From NCBI GenBank assembly GCA_963678705.1, contig OY783204.1, forward strand, positions 24,562,759-24,626,758: a DNA stretch of 64,000 bases. Direction: 5' to 3'. Source of the DNA: Panorpa germanica. Lineage: Eukaryota; Arthropoda; Insecta; Mecoptera; Panorpidae. The notes beneath the pieces were generated by a model, which was given only the letters and a program-made list of their open reading frames with translations, was not told the DNA's origin and searched no databases. Shown piece after piece: positions 18,301 to 30,300 of this stretch (positions are counted from its first letter, which is position 1; the number at the start of each line of letters is the position of its first letter). The position numbers and the translations under genes are program-made.

Positions 18301-21300
18301 GAAATGGTAGTGATATATTATTCTTTATTAATATTTTCTTAATCTATTAATATATTTAACATAAGATAATAATACAATATTCAAATAAAAAGCATATTAG
18401 CATATGCTATGTTTCTTTTAATATTTAAATTTGAATTTTCGGGGTAAAAGGACGTATTTCCAGATCAATGTCCTTGTAAATTGTTATAAAGAAGCACTTG
18501 TTCTCTAAAAACATAAATTTTTCTTTGTAGCACTGAAAACCTTTATCTTTGAAGTAAAAACAGACGGCGTTGGGCAATAATAAATATACATATTGAAATC
18601 TAATACACCAGGATATGAAAAATAGCACATCAAAAATAAATCAACATAAAAAATATTTTAAGAAGTTATTGGCCGATCATCTTTTAAAATACTAAAATCT
18701 ATTGCATAATATTCTTTTAAAAATATATATACATCCTTATTTATATAAATAAACGTCTATCATAAGTTAAAATACAAAATATAACTGTTATAAATGATCA
18801 TTTAAAATTATAAATATAGATAGTTCTTCTCTTAGTGTGAAATACATTTTTGAATTAGAAATTTTTGGATCTTTTCCAAATTTTCGGCTGTGCCGTTATC
18901 GCGTAGTTATTAACTACGCAAATTGTTTATTCGTTAGTTAAATATAACCGCCAATTAAAGGAAAGATATACAAAATAATAATAATGCCAACTGGCATTGT
19001 CTTATGATTAAAGAATATTAAAAAAATGTTATTTATTAAAAATGAGAACTACGTCTTAATTTCTATGAAACTGCCCAGTAAGCAATTTGGTGAAGTGCCC
19101 TATTTAGTGGCGTTTCTATCACTATTTCACTTCAATTATAGTTCGCATCAACTTTATCTTCATTTGTATTCCGACAGGTGGAGTAATTTCGCCATCCTGT
19201 AGCCGATAAAGTAGACATTTTATATGGAAAAATGGGGGAAACTGAACTATAAATGAACTCTTTTATGACAAAAAAATCATGACGCATCTTCAATATGATA
19301 TCAAAGTGACTCCAAAATCTTTACTGGGTGTGCTATATATTCATAAAGTTGGCTATCAGGATCTCAAATATTAGCTATTCTCTTATTTTCTACGCATTAC
19401 CAACAGAGTGTAAATGAGTGCATGTCATGAAGTTATGATAGTATGAACGGTATAAACATAGAAAAATTAAACAATTGTTTAGTGACGTCAAAGAACGAAG
19501 CAGCAAAACTGAAATACAAATTTTAAATTTCTATATCTCAACTTTTCGACACTCAAAAAAAAAAAATAATAATAAACAATCTTCAAATTCTAATTGTGTA
19601 AAATTCTTAATAAATTATTATCAGTTCTATTTCACTTACTAATGTATCGGCATCTAGGAAGACACATTTCTCGTATTCAGTCAATCTCCAGGCATGTAGT
19701 TTTGTGAAAGTAATTCCAAGTTCAGGTCTAGAGAGTAGAGCAAGATTTGCAGCATCTTGGGAATCCAGGACATTCACTTCTCGCACTAAGTCAAATACAG
19801 CGTTTAACTTGTCTCTGTAAAAGAAGAAAAACTTGTCATTTGCCGTTTCTAGTGAAATCATAAGTACTGTTCGCCGTACTAAGGTAGGCGTCTACAGGTT
19901 CGCATAGCTCGCAACAAACGTTTTGCATTTATTGAAGAAAATGTCGAAGAGAAAGAGAGAGAGACGTTTTATTCATGAAAGTTAATGCGTTTATACGTAG
20001 CGATCACATACATGTATGCTAACTCGAATCATGACGTCAGAGAACCTTTAAAATAAAGTGTAAATGTCTCTTTAAATTCCTTCTCTCTTTAATTGATATA
20101 TCTTCTATAATATGGTGTCTATTTAGATTATATTACAAGAATATTGAAAAGTTCTCGCAATGAATTGCATTGCGATAAACTAGCTGAGGATGAAGTCAAT
20201 ATATTGATAATTCAGTATTATCTATGACCTTTCTTACAAGATACAGTATATAATTTAATTACTTGTTAATTGAATTATATCATTTTGTTATTAATTATAT
20301 AATACTTTAACAAAAATAAAAGAAAAATATATATTATACATGAAATGGTTACGCTAAAATGGATAAAGATTGACCTTGTGTCGTTTAAATCAATTAAAAC
20401 TATTTCTTTATTCAATCTCTAAATATTTTCTAACCCTGCTGATTATAGAAAAGCGATTTCAAACATATCTCGTCTCAGGGAGACCAGTGGTTGCAAATAT
20501 AATGAATATAGGCCCAGATTTCTGACGATTTACATCTGATGATGACCCCGGGGGGTTGTTTTTCTGATGGTTCCACTGTGGGATGTATCTCTCAAAAGGA
20601 AAAGAACACACTGTTTCGTTTTCTAAATTGTAACTTTGATAACCTAAAATTTAACTTTGGTGTAAGAATTGTTGCATCTTATCAGGGGTTTATTTAACCA
20701 CAATATATATGTAGTGTCTATCAATTTTAAATCAATAGAAAAACACAATATTTCCGTGAAAAGTGGTGATATTTTTATTTTAATCTAAAGTACAAACTCT
20801 GAAGTTAGTAATGAAACACAATATCTGCCAAATGTCACCGAAATAAAGCGTTTTCTATAGATTTAAAATTACCACTCTTATTGAAAGACCCCATATGAGA
20901 AATGTATCAGTACATTCACTTGCTGCATGCATAAACACAGTATATGTAAATTGAATTATTTAATGATAATTAGCAGAAATAGCATACTGTGAACTCTGTT
21001 ATCGTACAATCCACACAAATGCTTTGCCAATTTTTATTTTTATACAATTACATGTAAGTAAATACTGGTAGCATAAATGCGACACGGCCTGTGTATATTT
21101 AGTTCTGTAACACAATACTTGCAAACGATTATAAGTGAAAGCAGAGCTGGTAAACCTAACGCTAGCGAACTGTAAATAATATACAAAAAAAGGAGAATAA
21201 AATATAGTCATAAAGAATTAATGTTTTACTAATAGAAAATTCGATACTTGATCGCAAATTAGAAATACCATAGATGCAAACGGGTATTTGTTTAATATAG

Positions 21301-24300
21301 TCGTACGCTAGATAGAATGGATGTTGTAACAAATTTACAGTTTATAATGTGATGTGGTGGTTTTACCCCAAATTCTTTGGGGACGCCTATGTCCATAAAT
21401 ACTATTAAATAAATTATAGTAGTATTATATAAAAAAAAAAAAAAAAATTTTTACATTAAGGGTGTTTCCCACCCACAAAATGGCGGAATTTTTCGTGGAA
21501 AATAACAGTTCACACTTTAGAGGCTGCCAAAAATTTTTAAATGAAAAAAAAAATTATCAGAGAACGTTGGGGGGGGAAGATTTGATTATAATTTAACTAA
21601 ATTTTAATGGTTTTTCATTTTCAAATAATTTCCGGCCGAGTTATAGTGAACACCGCAAATTGCCTATTTTCCCAAGACCTTCTGGAGGAAGCTCTGTTAC
21701 CGGCTTATGTTTCAATATTGCTGCATGATAAAATTATACAACATAGTCAAAAGTGTGCTGAATAATGTACAAAAGGTTCGAATAAAATTGCTCAATCTAT
21801 ACTTAAGAAAAAAAATCGCAAACAAAGTGTTTTTCTTACGCTGAAACCCTAACCCCTCCCTTAATTCAAAAAGTATGAGGAAGCCTATAAAATATTAATT
21901 CTAACTATTTCTTTTTCATTACGTATTCAAATTGTATTTGATTAAAAATCATTCATAACATATTGCTCGACATTTAACAGTGAGTGTATTACACATGTTT
22001 GAAGTATAATCTCAAACCTAACAAGATTATACATCCCTGAGATAAAAACGTACCCTCTACATAAATTCTGAACCAGTTTACGTACTCGCTATCTCTCCAG
22101 ATGTAGTCAAAACATCATACCAACCATATATAATAAAAACTTTTTACAAATATAAATTGTAATATACTCGTAAATAAAACAAGATATTGTATTTCTAAAA
22201 TATAGACGAAGAGCATCTAAGTAATAATCACCATACTCTAAACGGTTATTTGAAGGTGACTTCAATGTCAACTTATGTAAATAAAACATTTCATTTCTAA
22301 TGCGTTGACATTCAAAATAATGTTATGCAAATACATGTTTACCGTATTATAAATTTCTAATAATGAATGGCAGGTACTTGTTGTCGGATAATCAAAGAAA
22401 CAAAACATTAAGCGGTTTGTACTTTCAGGTTATTACGTAAGACTGAATTGCACGTTGCGTTTAATCTATAATTAGTACATGTAACAATTAAAATGATAAC
22501 GAAAGGTAAAAATCGTATATGAACTTTGTAATTAGATTGCGTCTTCAATCTTAAAGCCTTTTTAGATGATCAGTTCTGATCATCAATCAGATCCAGATAA
22601 ATTCATAAATTTTATAACCTTTATTTATGACAAACCCTTAGAAATGTTACCAGTTATATAAAAATTGGAATTTAACTAGAAAATATAGCAATATTCATTT
22701 TCAAAACTAATTTTTGCGGTTCCAACTCATAAAAAGTCAGTGGAAGAAATCTTAAAATGTAGATACGTTATTCATCTAACTAATTGCAGCTTTAGGTTTT
22801 GATTCGCGTTTATAGTTACTTACATAAAACTATTTAAATATAAAAAAGCATGGATTTTTTGATAATATTTAACCTGCTGTATAGTATCGCCATCTATATT
22901 TCGCGATAAAAAATGGCCAAGTATCGTTTTACCTTAACCGATCCGTATATGCCGAAGTTTCAATGCCTTTACCGCCTACCGCAAACATTAACCGCCTTAC
23001 AAATAAACCTGTTATAAAAGTTATACCACGTATAAACTGATAATAAGCCCGTCCAGACGACCTACACAAAATTGTGCATTCATTTCAAAAAGGCAAAACA
23101 ATAACTAGAGAATACTATTTTAACTTTCTATAACGAAAGTAGACATGTCTCGCATCAAACGCATAAGATTTATCGTATCAAACGTAGTAGAAAAAGGAAG
23201 CAGGAAAGAACGCAAGACTGATTCAAGTCTACAGTGGCTACAGCTGAGAACGCTAGTCGTTCTTCAAAACAACTGCGTTGAAAATGCCAACGCTAATATG
23301 TTTATACGCAGTGGCGTAGCTACCACCGTATCTGCCGTATCGATGATACGGGGCCCCCGGGGTACAAGGGCCCCAAACGTGTGTAAGCAAAACGTCGTAA
23401 AATGTTGTCCACAATCTCACTTAAACTCTTAGGCGGTACTTAGCTTAGTTCTTAGGAGTATTAATTGTAAGTAATAACGCATAATCAATATACAATTATT
23501 TTATTTCAATGTGAGCGTCTTTGTTTCTTTTGTGAAAAATCTTTACCCATCATTTGGGCCCCCAACAAATTTTGATACAGGGCCCGTTTAAGGCACGCTG
23601 CGACTAACCACCTTCTTTTCTTTTCTTCCATGTTTGGTACGATTAATTCAATACGTCTGATGCGAGCCTTGCGGATCTGTGGACGCTTATCTAACACATA
23701 TTTTGAAGTACAAGCTACATAATTGTATTTAGTGGGCGTGTGTTTTTTACTACGAAAAATATTCAAGTATGTTTTCATGTATAAAAACAAAGTATTTTAT
23801 TTATCAGAAAATCGCAATAAACAAAATTTAAAAATAATTCTCTTACGACACTTAAAAAACAAACCAAAAAGCACTAATAATAACTTAACTCTCAAACAAA
23901 CCAAAATATGACGAACAAACTTTAGTTTTAGTTTGTAAGTTCCAAAAATACATTATTTATCTGAAAAAGTCATAAATTTAAATATATTACATTAGCAAAT
24001 GTTTCAAAATCTTTTTTAAATAATTCGGCAACTTTCCAAACATCAATATCGTCTACTAAATCTATCAATTAAAATTTGATATAATTCAATAAATTTTAAT
24101 TATATATTAATTAAATCAATTTAAATTAAATCGGTTGTGTAGAACGTTTGTCACATCCGGCTTCGGGTGTTAGATTAGTTTTAATTTAATCCGTGGGGGC
24201 GCAACTCAAGTTACATAGAGGGAGTGCCTTTTACAACGGAATATGACGAAATACAATGCACAGCGACATGTTCACAGACTGTAGAATAAACAGCAGAGTT

Positions 24301-27300
24301 GTAGCCGAGTATCAGTAAGATCTGACTGTTTTAAATTTGCTCTGGTTCAACTGTATTCTAACTTTGACGTTTGAAATTTGAAATATATAGTCTACAGACC
24401 CGGGAAATTAGATATGGTATGTTGTACAGTACAACAACGCATAGAAATCGTCTAATTTGACTATCAAAATATATAATTCATTTCAGCGACGTTATCGGGT
24501 TAACACATCTATGTTTTAGGTTAAGGTCATTTCTTTTTAATTTATTTATATTATTGTACAACATTATTTATTAAGTTTATTGTGTGAAACTTTGAAGTCG
24601 ATTGGAGTAAAACTGTCGGAGATATAGAGTTTTAAGTCTTCACCTCTCTGGTCTGCTTTCGTGTTACTTTGTAACTTTTAAATGCGGTTTCTCACACGTA
24701 GCTTTTTCAGAATCGGTACCCTCTCTAGCTCAAGATCTACTGGACCGATTCTTTTGAAATTTTACACACTCTTTCTTTACATAAATGCCGAGGTAACGCT
24801 GTCGAGTTTTTTTTAATTATTTAATTTTAACGTATTTTAAAATGACAAAGTTTCTGATTTTTTTTCATGAAAAAATCGGTATTTTGACTTTTAAGTGCTG
24901 TAAAAAATTAAAAAATAATTAAAAAAATAAAAACTCGACAGCGTTACCTGCAGAAACTAATCAACTAATGAAATCATTTTGGTTTTTTCATTTCAGAAAA
25001 TCCAGTGATGAGTTATGAGTGGCACCGCAATGTTACTTTTTTTTGTGACGTCTGCGGAGATTCGCTGTCCATGCCTCATTTCTTGATATTTATTTATGAA
25101 AATTTCACAAAGTATTCTTCAAATGTCATTTTATCATGTAGTAATTATAGAAATAATTATATATTAACTGTGTCGTCAAAAAACATTATCGAAAATATGC
25201 TTCTTTTTCATTGTTTTAAGTTGCTTAAGTTGCTCTCTCACGGTATTGCTTACTTATTTCGTCTCAAGCTGACCTTATAAATTCGCTGCAAAACTTCTTA
25301 TTGCCACCCAATTACACCATTATTAAATTCACAGCAACTACTACATAATAATGAAAACTTAAGATATGTTTCACACTACATCAAGCTCTAAAAAATTGTT
25401 TTTAAGATCATGTGGATATTATGCAAGTATACCTTCACTAAATTATGTGCCTACAACCCTGGAAACATAGTACTTGCGCAAAATGCGTGAAGCCAAGATA
25501 CTAGATGCGTTGCAGCGTGCATTTTCTTTCATCCTTGGCTGATGTATTAAATTATTGTTTGCAAAAAAAACTATTTTAAGTAAAACTAAAAGTACATCTA
25601 GTAAATATAATGAAAGTAATTTATAAATCAATAATAATCATTTAAAAAACTGTGTTTACATAAATATAAAAAAGTTGTTGCCAAAAATATCTTGCAAACA
25701 CATCAAAACACTAATAAACTACAATGGTAGAAAGATAAACATGTGCTAAACTTTTCTCTTTAGATCTAGTTAATATTTTTGGCACTGTAAGTGATAAATA
25801 TACCGTATAACAAAATTGGAATCATCCAACTGCACAATATACCTACTAAATACATTACCGTTTATGTATTATTTGCGTTTAAACGTAGTTGCAAATTAAA
25901 TTAAATATTACGTAACCTTTGGTCATTGCTATTTTGGTTACTGGCCCAGTCATTTAAGCTTAAATTAGGTGAGAATCTCGGAATTCGAGATACCCAGCTG
26001 TAAGTCTGTAAATACTTGTATATTGACACCCTAAAGTTGTCTCAAAACCTACATATGGTAGGGTGTATAAACCATATGTAGGTTTTGAGGCAACTTTAGG
26101 GTGTCAATATACAAGTATTTACAGACTTACAGCTGGGTATCTCGAATTCCGAGGTGAACTTACTATAATAACTGGGCTATACGTATCAATATAGTATCTG
26201 CAGTGGAAGAAAGCTTAAAATGTAGATACGTTATTCATCTAACTAATTGCAGCTTTAGATTTTGATTCGCGTTTATAGTTACTTACATAAAACGATTTAA
26301 ACATAAAAAACCATGTTTTTTTTGATAATATTTAACCTGCTGTATAGTATCGCCATCTATATTTCGCGAGAAAAAATGACCAAGTATCGTTTCACCTTAA
26401 TCTAAAATAATAAAAAGAAAGTATATATATATATATATATAAGTATACAAGTATAGATATGTCTTGCCTCATAGTTTGTGAGACTCCTGGTGTGATCAGG
26501 ACGACCAGTTGATGCGCGGTGTTGACCCTCTTCAGCGACTGAGCCACAACCAGGGCTCCCAACGAGTAGGAGTCATTGGTAGCAAGCGTGACCCACGCAA
26601 ACCCTGAAAATAATACGAAACAGAAAATGTTTTAGCATGTCATTGGAAAATTTAAAAACATATTTCACTGTTTACAGCGTGTATAAAATTAAATCGTTCA
26701 AATTCCAAGTGTGAGATTCTTATAAAAATAGTTGGATTCATCGATAAACTAGTTTTCTTTTATTTCTGTTTCTCCCAAAATCAATTCACATATTTCAATT
26801 TATATTTTCTTCACGGTTAAAATTAGACCACAGACTTAAGTGTCAATAAACATAGTATATTTATTTATAAATTATGTTCTAAATAGATTAGTGTATGTCT
26901 TTCTAGACACCCTGTTAATGACGCGAATTGAAGGCGACAGATGCATAGTTCAAGCGAACATTTGAATAATGTAAATCTGTACAAGGTTATATAGATTTAT
27001 TTTTGAATAAAAATAAAAGTATTTTTTAAATGTAAATAAACAGTTATTTTTCTTTAAAATGACTGCGTATTAAATATATGTACTTTGTTTATAGTAAACG
27101 TTAATCTAATTTACGTAACATTTATATTACTCACATTTTAACAAGTAAAATTTACGTAAATGCTACATAAGTTGTGATTTGTTATTTTATTGTTTATTTA
27201 TTTGTTATTTTATTGAAATATAAGTCATAAATATTTGCGTTATTTCTTTAATTAATTATCCAAAGATTGACATAGACACTATTGACAAACTATTGTTTTC

Positions 27301-30300
27301 AGATAGTACCAACCTTTAAGCTATATGTGTAAAAATTTCATGACATTTCTACCATTATTTTACGAGTTATAGTAGTTTTAATGACGCTACTTTTGTGATT
27401 TTCAAAACAATGAAAAAATCTGAATTTCATGTGTTGATAAAGCATTGCTTTTTATTGTCAAATAAAATAAATGGTATAACATTATCCATCTTATAACTGT
27501 ATTTACTTTCCTGTGTACTTATTTTAAGTTTATTATAATTCTAATTCAAATGAAATTTGTTTAACTGTTTTTATTTGTGACTTACAAATATTTCTGTTTA
27601 TAAATAGATACAGAACTTACAGTCTGGGAACTTCAACAATCTGTGTGTTTTTGTCATTTATTTGCGAAATAAAAATACATTTACATTGTAGAGAGAGGGG
27701 AGGAGATTCAAATCTCTTTAAATAATTTAACTATAACCCATTTAAATTGACATACATTATAAAAATATTATTAGGTTATTAATTAATGTTTTAAATATAT
27801 CAAATGTTTTAAAAACATATCATTTACGTCACTGTTACATAAATGATTTGTGTTTTTATTTTTAAATTTTCTAAAAAACAACATTTTAGTTTTACTGTTA
27901 GTAGAGCATATCTTTACTTATTACTAAACGTTTTTTGCGCGTCTGGAGCAGTTTTAGGTCCACTTCAATACGCAAATGAATTCTACCATCGCAATAAGAA
28001 AAATTGGAATAGGATTATCGCTTTGTTATTGACTTTAGACAATAGTTGTTAAGATGAAATTTATCCAAAATGTTGTTCTCTTTAAAATATGAGTATTGAA
28101 GTCTATAAAAAATAATAAATTGTATTTCTTTTTATTTACAACATTCATAATATCGAAAGGCAACAATATCTTAATGTGGTGAACAAAGATAAATAAAATC
28201 GATTACTTATGACTATCGATAATACAGATTTTTTAGAGTTCAGCGGTGACTCATGCCTTAAAAGGTTTATAAAAGCCTTATTCGTTTATATATACATTAT
28301 AAAAACATTAGTAAGGTAGTGTTTTTCATTGCGTCGTAGAATTATACGGTAATTGTTGAAGATGCATATGCTTTTTTTATCATGAAAGAGTTCATTTACA
28401 GTTCAGTTTCTCACAGTTTATTTTATCGGCTACAAATGGCGAAACCACTGCACCAATCGGAATACACATAAAGATAAAGTTGATGCGAACTATAATTGAA
28501 GTGTAATAGAGATAGAAACGTCACAAAACAGGACACTTCAACCAAATTGTTCACCGGGTAACTTGTTTTATTTGAACTCTCGTAATTTGAACTATAAGTT
28601 AGTGTCCTCTAAACTTAAACATTAGCCCCTCTTGTCTGATAATAAAATATGTAAATGCTATATATTTTTAATGGTAAAAAAAAGACGTTCTACCAAAACG
28701 TAGCGTAAGAACAAAAAGGAACAGAACACGCTTCGAACATAAGTGCGTTGTACATTGAAGGACTTGAACTAATAATAAATAAAATTAAATTTATTTTTAA
28801 CCTCATCATCATCATCATGATGATGAAGACTATGAACATGAAGGTCTCAAAATATAATTTAAAAAAAAAGCAGACTAGACAGTTAAATATCTCAAATTTC
28901 ATTACACGTGCTTTTCTTAATGCAGTCAAGTTTAAAACACATGTGTTCGCACTACTTATAGACATTTACTTCTATAAAGCCGACGAGATAAGAATTATTA
29001 CTGCATGTGTTACTGTACGCACTATAAATAGAATCCATTCAATAGATTAGAGATTACAGTGTAGCTGAAGCCAGCCACACACAATTTAAATAGGATAGAC
29101 ATAGACCCTGGCACTGGCAGTGGCAGTGACTTTAATTACAAATAATATGCATTTTACATACACTGTTAATAAAAAAAACAAATTTTCAAATCATGTAAAA
29201 GAAGTATACTAGATCTATACATTAGTCGTCCAGATATTTCAAAATATTGAATTACAAATTTTTTATGTTACAAATTACAAAAGTAGCGTCACTAAAACCG
29301 CTGTAACTCGTAAACTAATGGTCGGAATGTTGTGAAATTTTGAGACATATCGTATGAAGGTTGGCACTATTTAAAAATCATAGAGATTTATCAATAGTGG
29401 CGTCATCCTACCTGATATACGCATTCAAAAAAATTTCGACAAATTTATCTGTTACGTATTTATGAGTTATCTGAGTATTGAATCAGATAGAATTATTATC
29501 AATCTCAAAGAGGACAAAATTTTAAACAAATTTCATATTTACAAGAAATAAAAAGAGCCAATTATTTAATAACCTGTTAATGTTACAACCATTAAATTTT
29601 ATTCATATTCAGTTTATTTAAAGCCAGCCTATTTCTGATGCTGACGACCTCATACTATGTTGGCAGCTTTTATGGTGTTGTACCTCATGTATGTATGATA
29701 TAGTTAAATTACGAGAGTTCGGCGGCGACTCATATTTAAAACAAGTTCTGGGGTATAAACTACCGATATAACTAAAAAGCACTGAATCACTTATTTTTCT
29801 ATAATGTATATAGAAACGAATAAAATAAAATTCATTATCGTATTATAGATTTATTCAGCTCTTATAACCTATTTTAAGTATAAGTCACCGCCAAACTATC
29901 GTGATTTCGTCTATACCACATAATTTATTAAATTTGATAACAACCAAACTCAGAAAATATACTCTGGCTATATAGCAGTCTGGGCTCCAGTAGATGCGCT
30001 CGGCCACTGTGTCGTCAGTTTTTATAATAAAATAACTCATTACACCTCTCACCTTACACCGCCACAAATATTTGTATACATACGTATACGTATTACATTG
30101 GTTTGTTATCAAAAATGTTAAATATTTGCTCAAATGTGTAACATTACTACGACAATCTAATAAACATTGTAATCATAAGATACCGAAACGAGTGTTAAAC
30201 GGTATTAAACGTTTGTATTGTCTAAGTATGTAATTAGAGTTATAATTATTTATTGGTTATTGTTTAGTACACACAATGCATGCATTTGCGTTTTAAATTT

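Larger units (their letters stand above)
19815..26467. other. Glycogenin intron 2 (GC-AG), repeat-rich
   Basis: 6.65 kb intron whose 5' splice site is GCAAGA and 3' site TTTACAG. Repeats inside: a hairpin element (20722-20872), a single-sided foldback copy (22657-22937), an inverted hAT-like region (23140-23690), a hairpin element (24791-24949), an 83-base-arm palindrome (25977-26153) and another foldback copy (26201-26400). The remaining stretches (about 19.9-20.7, 20.9-22.6, 23.7-24.7 and 25.0-25.9 kb) show no gene that I can support. Confidence 0.7.

Noticed and set aside
25005..25280. 91-codon plus-strand frame with CDVCGDS
   Set aside because: Short, in a repeat-rich intron; the Cys pair alone is not evidence of a zinc finger.
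28803..28826. CATCATCATCATCATGATGATG run as a possible His repeat exon
   Set aside because: Short trinucleotide palindrome in an intron, no splice sites or coding context.
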